Shown piece by piece: positions 55,560 to 64,000 of a DNA stretch of 64,000 bases (the stretch's first letter is position 1; each line of letters opens with the position of its first letter). The stretch is taken from assembly GCA_036346225.1 (NCBI GenBank), contig JARFIW010000663.1:806001-870000 (forward strand). Reading direction: 5' to 3'. Origin of the DNA: Platerodrilus igneus (Eukaryota; Arthropoda; Insecta; Coleoptera; Lycidae). Under the pieces are notes generated by a model, which saw only the letters and a program-made list of their open reading frames with translations, was not told where the DNA came from and made no database searches. The position numbers and the translations under genes were made by a program.

Positions 55560-56506
55560 AAAGTACACGTTGATTATTTAGGACCGTTTAAGGGTAAAAT
55601 GTTTCTCGTGTTAATTGATACATTTAGTAAATGGCTCGAAGTTGTAGAAGTTAGATCAATTGATTCGGAAAATACAATAGAAACGTTACGGGAAATATTT
55701 AGTCGGTTAGGATTGCCAAGAAACTTAGTAAGTGATAACGGGGCACTGTTTACATCCATTTCGTTTCAAAATTTCTGTAAAATTAATAATATTAAGTATA
55801 TTTTGTCACCTCCGTACTATCCAGCTAGCAATGGGACAGCTGAAAATTTAGTGAAATCATTTAAAATGGGACTTAAAAAGGCTATGTTTGACAAAAGTAA
55901 CAGCACAGTTACTATGCAAACTTTAATTAGTAGGTATTTATTTAATTATAGGACAACAGTTCATGCTTCAACAAGGGAGACACCAGCGAAGCTTATGTGT
56001 AACAGAGAATTAAACAATCGTTTTGATTTATTAAAGCCAAACATTAAGCAAATGTCAAGGCAAAAGCAAATTGAATATTCAAGTGGAAATAAAAAAGAAA
56101 GTTTTTGTGAAGGGGAAATAGTGCAAGTTAAGGATTACAGTCCAAATAAACCAAGTTGGATTCAAGGAGAGATTCAAAGAGATATTAGGTAACAATGTAT
56201 ACAAATGTCAGATAGTGGAGCTAGGAGTAGTTTGGAAGAGACATAAATATGTTATTACGTTTTATGGCAAACCAGGTTCCAGTTATAAATTATAATAATG
56301 TTTTAGCTCCTAGAACTGTAATTACCACAGCAGATTCAGAAACATCGGTGGTCGACACTCCGTCTGTGTTGGATAGTCCAACTGTGTCTGATGCTACTGA
56401 GAAAGAATTAAAGTCTGTTAGTGAGGTACAGACCCCGAGTGGTTATTCGATTGCTAAGAATAGGATTAGACAAAATTGTAAACCTTCAGTACGTTTAAAT
56501 TTGTAA
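55560..56506 (+). pseudogene. Mag-type integrase core and C-terminus, second copy
   Basis: Open from 55599: VLIDTFSKWLEVVEV, SDNGALFTS (Asp) and SNGTAENLVKSF (Glu); the first catalytic Asp sits just upstream (VDYLGPFK). Substitutions include GAQF to GALF in the second motif. After a small indel near 56175 the frame ends at 56190. In the other frame the DNA keeps GTTTGGAAGAGACAT, where the first copy has two stops. The tail (56264-56506) matches the first copy almost codon for codon. Confidence 0.85.
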
Positions 56507-56519
56507 TTTTATGCTTACT

Positions 56520-56711
56520 GGGGGGGGGGGGGGATGATGTATATTATATATGCGTTAGGTGCAAGATCTACTTCAAATTAGCAATAAGCATGAGCAGGGG
56601 TAACATTTTTGTACAACATACATGTGAATTGAATGGGTATTAATAAAGCTGTTCTCTGCAAGTTATTTTTATTCTAAGACCATCCGATCATACTTGGTGA
56701 AATACATTACA
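56520..56711 (+). repeat. Poly-G tract and 3' LTR, second Mag copy
   Basis: Fourteen G (56520-56533) then TGATGTATATT and an LTR nearly identical to 35874-36050. Confidence 0.85.
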
Positions 56712-57430
56712 AAATGCATTGATGTTTTAATGATTTTTCATTTAGAATTCGCAAGCTCTATTATAATTTCTATAATGTTAACTATAGGAAGATGTATTTA
56801 AAACATGTCATAGGCATCCTGTTTGATACCTTTTAATAGAAGAAATCTGTCATCACTTTATAAAAGAGGTTTCTCATCAATCAATTTACAATAGTTCCCT
56901 AAATTAACGAGACCTCGGACGAGACGTTAAAGATAGATATTTCTGTGACGTCATTTTTTATTTCTGAACTTTGAACTTTAAATATGAGCTTTGTTTTTAG
57001 TTGTAATTTTGTTTACGAATATTGTTATAGCTGCAGGGTCTAATAATACTGCTTTGGTTTGTTTCAATTTTTGTTAGTAATAAAACATTCCTAACAGTAA
57101 CCCGAGAACCTATAGCCTCCACACTATAACCAAGAACTTACGTCACGGAAATGTCTACTATTAACGCCTCGTCTAAATTTGGCCTTTTATTCGGAACATT
57201 TCTTTTATTTTTAATCTACCTGTAGTCCTTTGAAAAAGGGTTTATTCAAAAGTTGTTATATAGTTCTTAAAAGCTTTGTGGTAAGAATTTAGGGGTGGTC
57301 TTATTTGATTAATGGTTTTGAAATATTAACTAATTCCGGCGAAAAAACATCAAGCACAATTTGCATTTCACCAATTTTACTCTATAGAATTGTCATAAAA
57401 GGACATTGGAAGTAGAAATTAGTTTTCAGA
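56712..57430. other. Shared flank (to about 56955) then unassigned sequence
   Basis: The first 240 bases align with 36051-36290, and similarity ends at GTGACGT. The rest is AT-rich with no gene. Confidence 0.6.
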
Positions 57431-57530
57431 GATTTCTAAAGATTGCGGACGATTTCTGGTGGCTGCGGATGATTTCTAGAGTCTGCAAAGCATTTCTAAA
57501 ATCTGCGGACGATTTCTAAAAACTGTGAGC
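57431..57530. repeat. 20-bp tandem repeat, five units in exact register plus decayed units
   Basis: Five consecutive 20-base units start GATTTCT (or CATTTCT) and mostly end CTGCGGA(C/T). Looser units follow to about 57600 with variable spacing. Confidence 0.85.
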
Positions 57531-57600
57531 CGATTTCTGTTCGATTTAGGGCAATTTTTATGCGACTGCGAGGGATTTCCATGAGTCTGCCAGAGATTTC

Positions 57601-58105
57601 GTGCCAAAATGCGACAGTATTGCGGGAGTGAGCCACCCCTCACGTAAAACCTTAAAGTTAGTAACTGTTGTAATATGTATTTCATATAGCCACCCCTGCG
57701 ATTGTTACAATTAAGTTTGGTTATGCAATACAATACACAATTTGAAGCATACCTATTTGTTGTCAAAGTAATTTAAGGTTCAATTTATTGCAGTACATTA
57801 CGTACAGTGTCTTTTCTTAAACGAAACCGATCAAAACATTCCAAGTCGTCATATATTCAAAATGGTTTTTACATATTTCGTAAATTTTTGGACGACGAAA
57901 AACTATACACTCTTCCTTTGAAGAACTTGAGCTTGATGGTGCACTGAATGTAAATTAACATTCGTTAGTATGTCTTCGTATGGATTTTTCCGACTTTTTT
58001 TGTACAACCTATTTACCTGAAAAGCATGTACTTTGTCATCGATAGCGAGTGACAAAACGTAGGATTTTTAGATTATATTTTTCTAATGCGGAATAACCAC
58101 CTATT
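57601..58105. other. Intergenic, 3' of zinc-finger array 2
   Basis: No gene. Since array 2 runs on the minus strand, this would hold its 3' end; no clear polyadenylation word in a convincing place. Confidence 0.45.
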
Positions 58106-58774
58106 TCAAACAAATAGGCGTTCATTATTATGGGAAAACACATGTTTCTGTAAAAGATCTTTGCATGTTGGAGGATAATCACAATTATTGCATGCGAATG
58201 GAGGATTGTTAGTGTGCAACTTCATATGTCTTTGTAAAGTATTTTTCATTGATGCGGTATAATTACACAAATTGCAAGTGAATGGACGTTCGTTAGTGTG
58301 CAGCTTCATATGCATTTTTAAACTACCTTTCTGTGATGTGGCATAATTACACAAACTGCATGCCAATGAGCGTTCATTAGTGTGCGACTTCATATGTCTT
58401 TGTAAATAATCTTTCCTTAATGCGGCATAATTACACAAATTGCATGTGAATAGACGTTCCTTGGTGTGTGTGTTTATGTGTATTTTTACATTACCTCTAT
58501 GTGATGTGGCATAATTACACAAACTGCATTCGAATGGACGTTCGTTAGTGTGCGACTTCATATGACTTAAAAAAGTACCTTTCCTTGATGCGGTATAATT
58601 ACACAAATTACATTCGAATGGACGTTCGTCTGTGTGCAGCTTCATATGTATTTTTAAACTACTTTTATATGGAGCGGCATAATTACATAAATTGCATGCA
58701 AATGGACGTTCGTTAGTGTGCGACTTCAAATGTTTCTGTAGAGTACCTTTTTGTAATGCTGCATAATTACACAA
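58106..58774 (-). CDS. C2H2 zinc-finger array 2, C-terminal part (fingers 21-28)
   Basis: Eight fingers continue the same frame as the upstream 20 and are separated from them only by a TAA at 58793-58795, which stands where Glu of the TNER linker is expected. The last finger is divergent (CNNCDYPPTCKDLLQKHVFSH), as is common at the end of an array, and the frame ends in a TGA at 58106. The natural C-terminus is therefore present. The ATG at 58774 falls inside finger 21 and is not a likely start. If the stop is real, this part is untranslated. Confidence 0.7.
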   Translation of the reverse strand: MCNYAALQKGTLQKHLKSHTNERPFACNLCNYAAPYKSSLKIHMKLHTDERPFECNLCNYTASRKGTFLSHMKSHTNERPFECSLCNYATSHRGNVKIHINTHTKERLFTCNLCNYAALRKDYLQRHMKSHTNERSLACSLCNYATSQKGSLKMHMKLHTNERPFTCNLCNYTASMKNTLQRHMKLHTNNPPFACNNCDYPPTCKDLLQKHVFSHNNERLFV

Positions 58775-58792
58775 ATTGCATGTGAATAGACG

Positions 58793-60505
58793 TTAGTTGG
58801 TGTGTGTGTTCATGTGAACTTTTAAATCACCTCTATTTGATGCGGCATAATTACACAAATTGCATTCGAATGGAAGTTCGTTAGTGTGCAACTTCATATG
58901 TATTTTTAAACTACCTTTATGTGATGCGGCATAATTACACAAATTGCATGCGAATGGACGTTCGTTAGTGTGCAACTTCAAATGCTTCTGTAGAGCACCT
59001 TTTTGTAATGCTGCATAATTACACAAATTGCATGTGAATAGACGTTCGTTGGTGTGTGTGTTCAGGTGTATTTTTAAATTACCTCTATGTGATGTGGCAT
59101 AATTACAGAAACTGCATTCCAATAGACGTTCGTTAGTGTGCGACATTATATGTCTTAATAAAGTACCTTTCCTTGATGCGGTATAATTACACAAATTACA
59201 TTCAAATGGACGTTCGTTAGTGTGCAACTTCATATGTATTTTCAAACTATCTTTATGTGATGCGGCATAATTACACAAATTGCAAGCGAATGGACGTTCG
59301 TTAGTGTGCGACTTCAAATGTTTCTGTAAAGCACCTTTTTGTAATGCTGCATAATTACACAAATTGCACGTGAATAGACGTTCGTTGGTATGTGTGTTCA
59401 TGTGAACTTTTAAATTACCTCTATCTGATGTGGCATAATTACACAAATTGCATTCAAATGGACGTTCGTTAGTGTGCGACTTCATATGTCTTAATAAAGT
59501 ATCTTTCCTTGATGCGGTATAATTACACAAATTACATTCGAATGGACGTTCGTTAGTGTGCAGCTTCATATGTATTTTTAAACTACCTTTATGTGATGCG
59601 GCATAATTACACAAATTGCATGCGAATGGACGTTCGTTAGTGTGCAGCTTCATATGTATTTTTAAACTACCTTTATGTGATGCGGCATAATTACACAAAT
59701 TGCATGCGAATGGACGTTCGTTAGTGTGCGACTTCAAATGTTTCTGTGAAGCACCTTTTTGTAATGCTGCATAATTACACAAATTGCACGTGAATAGACG
59801 TTCGTTGGTATGTGTGTTCATGTGAACTTTTAAATTACCTCTATCTGATGTGGCATAACTACACAAATTGCATTCAAATGGACGTTCGTTAGTGTGCGAC
59901 TTCATATGTCTTAATAAAGTATCTTTCCTTGATGCGGTATAATTACACAAATTACATTCGAATGGACGTTCGTTAGTGTGCAGCTTCATATGTATTTTTA
60001 AACTACTTTTATATGGAGCGGCATAATTACACAAATTGCATGCAAATGGACGTTCGTTAGTGTGCGACTTCAAATGTCTCTGTAGAGTACCTTTTTGTAA
60101 TGCTGCATAATTACACAAATTACATGGGAATGGACGTTCGTTTGTGTGCGACTTCATATGTATCTGTAAAGTACCATTTTGTGATGCGGCATAATTACAC
60201 AAATTGCATCGGAATGAACGTTCGTTAGTATGCGACTTCATATGTCTCTGTAAATCACGCTTTTGTGATGCGGCATAATTACACAAATTACATGGGAATG
60301 GACCTTCGTTAATGTACCACTTTATATGTTTCTGTAAAATATTTTTACTTGATGCAGTATAGTTACATAGATTGCAGGCGAATAAACGTTGGTTAGTGTG
60401 CGACTTCATATGTGCCTGTAAATGACCTTTTTGTAATGCGGCATAATTACACAAATTGCAGGTGAATGGACGTTTGTTAGTATGCGACATCATACGACTT
60501 TTCAA
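58793..60505 (-). CDS. C2H2 zinc-finger array 2, fingers 1-20
   Basis: Twenty C-x2-C-x12-H-x3-H fingers of type [21 protein letters not shown] with TNERPF linkers, one per 84 bases. From finger 5 the finger types recur in a set order of four (AALQKG, AASHKG or AAPYKS, TASRKD, ATSDRG). Finger 2 has lost its last His (HIKWY). Fingers 10 and 11 are identical in DNA. No N-terminal partner domain is present in the frame; the ATG at 60505 is in a finger-like remnant, so a real start may lie on another exon. It presumably binds DNA in the nucleus; the TNER-linker type is not one I can name. It may be a live gene with a premature stop in this haplotype, or a recent pseudogene. Confidence 0.78.
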   Translation of the reverse strand: MKSRMMSHTNKRPFTCNLCNYAALQKGHLQAHMKSHTNQRLFACNLCNYTASSKNILQKHIKWYINEGPFPCNLCNYAASQKRDLQRHMKSHTNERSFRCNLCNYAASQNGTLQIHMKSHTNERPFPCNLCNYAALQKGTLQRHLKSHTNERPFACNLCNYAAPYKSSLKIHMKLHTNERPFECNLCNYTASRKDTLLRHMKSHTNERPFECNLCSYATSDRGNLKVHMNTHTNERLFTCNLCNYAALQKGASQKHLKSHTNERPFACNLCNYAASHKGSLKIHMKLHTNERPFACNLCNYAASHKGSLKIHMKLHTNERPFECNLCNYTASRKDTLLRHMKSHTNERPFECNLCNYATSDRGNLKVHMNTHTNERLFTCNLCNYAALQKGALQKHLKSHTNERPFACNLCNYAASHKDSLKIHMKLHTNERPFECNLCNYTASRKGTLLRHIMSHTNERLLECSFCNYATSHRGNLKIHLNTHTNERLFTCNLCNYAALQKGALQKHLKLHTNERPFACNLCNYAASHKGSLKIHMKLHTNELPFECNLCNYAASNRGDLKVHMNTHTN

Positions 60506-60850
60506 AAAAACTTTTCAGTGATGGCCATAATTATATAAATTGCAGATAAATGGGTATGCAACTTGTTAAAGTGTTTTTCTGTGATTCGTTGTAATCACAC
60601 ACATTGTATGCTAATGAATGTTGTTCCACACGCAATCGCATAGGGATTCATAACTTACTTTTACAATATGCCAAATAAGCACATAAAGTACATATGAACA
60701 GCTTTTTGTTAGTATGTAAGTACATACGAAATTTGTTGAAAACTTTAAAGTAAAGAATAATAACACAAACTACAAGCTAACGAAAGTTGCTTAGTAAGTA
60801 ATCCTGCTATTATTTGTAAATAACATTTTTGTTGTGAATAAACCTCACTG
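60506..60850 (-). pseudogene. Decayed 5' fingers of array 2
   Basis: On the minus strand, finger-like words ('aatttatataattatggcc', then 'cattgtatg' and 'cataaagtacatatgaac') continue at roughly finger spacing but without a frame. As in array 1, the open array is bordered by remnants. Confidence 0.55.
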
Positions 60851-61344
60851 GACAGTGTTTGTATCGGTCTCATTAGATCAATTATTCGTAAAGTTCAATA
60901 AATACAAATTCCCGTCTATATAAATAGCGTATTCCAATAATACCGTACTTTTGAGTCAAGTTGGTTGAAGGTTCATAAAAGCATTTTTTAAATACTAAAC
61001 ATCTGTTGGTAATACAATAAACGTGTCACCTTTTTGCTTTAAGATTAGCAATCGATCGTGCCGCACACAGCAGTTTTTTAAAAGAAGTAACACAAAAGAT
61101 TAATCGTGGAATTGTTTAAACTGCATCAATTTTAAATACTTTTTTCCGTGATTTATGTGGATATTAATTTAGCTTAGCGTGTTCGTAACGTAATGTCTAA
61201 AACTTTAACAATATCTAACCCAATATTAAACATAGCAGTCATTTTAATAAATGTCCTTGTGGATGTTTCATGGAATAGAATGGTTTATAATCTACCACAT
61301 AGTTTTGAGAGTAAACAGAAGGGCTCTCTCTGAAAGCTATTTTA
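60851..61344. other. Intergenic, upstream of array 2
   Basis: AT-rich, no frame. A TATA-like TATTTATATAG (minus strand, about 60918) could be a promoter of array 2, but this is only a word match. Confidence 0.4.
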
Positions 61345-62190
61345 CTTATGCAACGTTAATCTCTTGAGTGTTATTGTTTTGCCGATATCTGCTAGAATTT
61401 CGTTTTTTTGATGATTTAGTCTTGCGACTTAGTCATCAAGCAGTCTTCTTGTTCGTTTCTTCCTCTGCCCTCTCTAGGTGCTGCGGCATGTATGGACGGT
61501 CTGTGGGTGGTATTGATGGTAATAAAGGAGTTTGCAGTGGTCGAAAAGGGTGTCCATTTGTGGGTCGTTTCTAATTACCTCGTTTCTTACGAACCAAGGT
61601 GCTCTAGTTATTATTCGTAATGTCTGGTGTTGGAAGGCTTCCAGTCGATGTCGTTGTATTCTGAGAAGGTAGGTATGCTATGCTTGTGAAGAGTACCTCA
61701 GGATCGGTCTTAGGTATGTCTTGTACATTTGTAGTCTAGTCTCGGTTGGCAGTTTGTTTCGTGCAGCGATCCTTCCGTAGAGGTAACCTCTGGCTTTTCT
61801 TACTTTTTGTATTGTTGTGTCTACGTGTTGTTTAAATACGAGTGATGACCTCCAAGTATTTTATGGATGTCCTTCCATGGCAATTGACGTTCTTCTAGAA
61901 TCGGTGGTTGATGTAGTAACGGATTGTGTTTAGAGAAGAGGATGGCCTCCGATTTTCGTGAATTTAATTTTATCTTACATAGTCTGGTAGTGTGTCTAGA
62001 TGCCGTTGCATATTTTAGTGTTCTTCCTCCTACCATAAAAATGATGTTGTCCGCATACATTACACATATGATGTCCGCTCCGTACTGTATGTCGTAGGTG
62101 TACGCGTTGAAGAGCTCAGGCGTGAGGCATCCCCCTTGCGATTTTCCAGCGGTGATGTGTGTTTCGTTCAACAGTTGATCTTCAATTCGT
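61345..62190 (-). pseudogene. Jockey-type non-LTR reverse transcriptase fragment
   Basis: The minus-strand frame 62171-61821 reads ITAGKSQGGCLTPELFNAYT and then VMYADNIIFMVGGR, the two RT core motifs. The catalytic YADD is YADN and the usual VPQGS motif is altered. KIKLNSRKSEAILFSK follows. Past a frameshift, the C-terminal part is visible as RLEAFQHQTLRIITRAPWFVRN (two halves around 61640 and 61590). Both ends are truncated: the fragment starts shortly before the QGG motif, close to the 5' end of the adjacent R1-like copy. Confidence 0.75.
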
Positions 62191-62239
62191 ACCTGTAAGC
62201 GTTTGTTTCTTAGTCAGCTATCTAAGAGTTGGGAACTTG

Positions 62240-64000
62240 CTAGTTAGCGCTTGAAGTGAGCGGACGTGTTTTGCAGAGCTCCTGCCTACAAGGCTACATG
62301 TAAGCTTTTATGTAGAATTTATTATTATATTTTAAGCGTTTATATTTAGTGTATTATACTTTTGTTATTGTGTGACGTTAATTTTAATACATAGGGCAGT
62401 AATAGAAACCAAAAACAAAAACTTAAACTGAATAAATAATAAATAAATCGCGTTTTAACTTAAAATTTAACTAGAATCCGCGTTTTAAAATAAACCAACT
62501 TAAATTTTGGGCTAATAAATAAAAAATCTACTAAATAAATAACCAATAATAAATTCAAAATAATTTAAAAAAAGGCGTTCTAATAAATTTATTTAAAAAC
62601 CTAGTAAAACGTGCTAAAACAGCGTAAAACCAGCAAATAAATTCGGGAAAATTATATAAAGTGCGAGTAATAAAATAACAATTTAAAAACCAAAATCTAG
62701 GCCCCTTTTTAAATCAAACAAATAACTAAAAACCGTAAATTTTAAAATAATTTGAATATAAATATTCCATTTTTTAAGAACTCGTGTACTTTAAAATTCC
62801 TCAAAGTCTATTTTTAGGTATAATTAGTGGTGTAACATTTCAAGGTCGAGTAAACAAGCGGTGAGTGCTTCCGGTACCGCATTCCAATAACGCGTGTTTT
62901 AATTAGTTTGTTTCTAAATTTAAATTTAAAGTCCGGTACTTTATAAATTTGTTTTTGAGGTAAATAGCTAGTTTAAATTTTAAATAAATAAATACCGTTT
63001 TGTTATAGTAGATTTTTAATTGCCTATAATTATTGGGCTTGCTATCTGTTTTGTCCTTCTTGTTATTTTTGACGTTAGTGTTTATTTTACTTCTGATAAA
63101 TTTGAAATTTCATTTGGTGGTTTTTAAAAATTTGAATAAATAAATAAATACAGAGAAGTTTAATGGTTATTAGAAATCTTCGCTTTTAATTGGAGCAGCG
63201 TTTTTGTTCTGTACTTGTTGTTGTTTTGCCGTTAAGCTATACATCTTAGCTTTGAGTTTATTTAGCGTCGCCAGGGTATTTTGATCTGGGATTTGTTTGT
63301 CTTTGTTGTTTTGCTATTTGATTTTTCAGCATGGTTGTCCATTGAGATGAGAACCGTTGCCGAAGAAGAAAAGGGGTGGTCGGTCAGGGGTGAGCAGTCG
63401 GAGGCTGGGTCCGTTGAGAAGGTCGGAGAGAAGGAGCTCGTAGTTGCGGTAAACAGGTTGGTGTCGCAGTCCGACGGGGAGGTAGGTGCGTTTCAAAGGG
63501 AGTTTGGGTCTGCGGTGGTGGAGTCGGAGGGGCCGGCGACCCTTGTGTGTGGAGCCGAGCCTGAGTCGCCCGCAACGTCGAAAGGACAGCGTCGTGGGTC
63601 GACTGGCAGCAACGGAAGCGTTGCTGCTAGCGACCTAGACGAGCTGGATCTCTTGATGTTTCGTGCGAGAAGGGCGCACGGCTTCATACATAAGTGGGTC
63701 CTTGCCAATTCGGCGACCATCACCGTAGACGACAGGAAGGTGATTCGCAACGCCGCGGACGAGTTCCGAGACGTTGCGAGTCAGCTATTAGGGATGGTTA
63801 GGGGTCTCAGGATGGAGCGTGGCGAGGTGAAAGAGGCTGTGGCGGAGGTGGCAGCGGCGTGCACTGAGCAGGTCGTGGTAGGGCAGGCGGGACCAAGGTG
63901 TGTGATGTCCTATGCCGGATCAGTGGTTAGGAAGGCAGCGTCGACGGTCGCAGTTCGTGTCGACGCCAACCCAGGGATGAAGGACGACGTCATGGTGACG
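62240..64000 (+). mobile_element. Second R1-like copy, 5' part, continues past the window
   Basis: Collinear with 6474-8270 of the first copy over the 5' UTR and half of ORF1. The upstream sequence (Jockey fragment) differs from that of the first copy, so 62240 is a good estimate of the element's 5' end. Confidence 0.85.
63331..64000 (+). pseudogene. R1-like ORF1, second copy (broken), partial
   Basis: The homologous ATG at 63331 is followed by a TGA as codon 5, where the first copy has CGA. The frame then shifts among several short pieces. Matching text includes ELDLLMF (about 63640-63660) and TITVDD (about 63717-63735). The minus-strand open frames here are shadows of the GC-rich coding strand. 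The element continues beyond 64000. Confidence 0.8.

Larger units (their letters stand above)
55495..56711 (+). mobile_element. Second Mag-type copy, 5'-truncated (integrase to 3' LTR)
   Basis: It corresponds to about 34838-36050 of the first copy, with few differences. It begins inside the integrase zinc-binding/core junction at repeat U and ends with LTR text to ATTACA at 56711. Its poly-G tract is 14 G rather than 6. Confidence 0.88.

Overview
The window reads as repeat-dense insect chromatin, and I see no confident single-copy host gene. It is AT-rich, has microsatellites, and its coding stretches are almost all from transposable elements: an R1-type non-LTR element with RNase H, a CR1/Jockey-type element, BEL/Pao and Ty3/gypsy LTR elements, a mariner and a second Tc1/IS630-type transposase. 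This mix is typical of insect genomes; the order cannot be fixed from the sequence. The possible exceptions to 'all mobile DNA' are two long C2H2 zinc-finger arrays.

Layout. 1-6473: non-coding, with an AT microsatellite, a decayed DDE transposase (about 2800-3790) and an LTR-like stretch. 6474-12850: near full-length but dead R1-like retrotransposon (5' UTR, ORF1 with zinc knuckles, ORF2 with endonuclease, RT, RNase H). 14511-17000: broken Ty3/gypsy leader and gag (copy C). 17670-20115: zinc-finger array 1 (+), with an open core at 18283-19596 and decayed flanks. 23360-26560: CR1/Jockey-type element with an ATT tail. 27165-28700: BEL/Pao leader and gag. 28930-31636: Ty3/gypsy leader and gag (copy D) with a micro-inversion. 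31637-36050: Mag-type gypsy element with LTRs. 37660-37960: minisatellite. 38159-39620: mariner. 41062-54050: a minus-strand Ty3/gypsy element (A) split inside its protease by a complete second gypsy element (B, 43904-53239), with matching LTRs, PBS, poly-G tract and a 4-bp target duplication. 54875-56711: an LTR-like repeat joined to the tail of a second Mag copy. 57431-57530: 20-bp tandem repeat. 58106-60505: zinc-finger array 2 (-), 28 fingers with a four-finger higher-order repeat. 61345-62190: Jockey-type RT fragment (-). 62240-64000: the 5' end of a second R1-like copy, running off the window.

Nothing forms an operon or pathway. The informative structure is historical: nested insertion, shared flanks between Mag copies, an inverted gag-adjacent segment, and recent block duplication inside the zinc-finger arrays. 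Every retroelement reading frame here carries stops, frameshifts or lost catalytic residues, so none looks autonomous today. Element B (five stops in an otherwise readable frame) is the best preserved.
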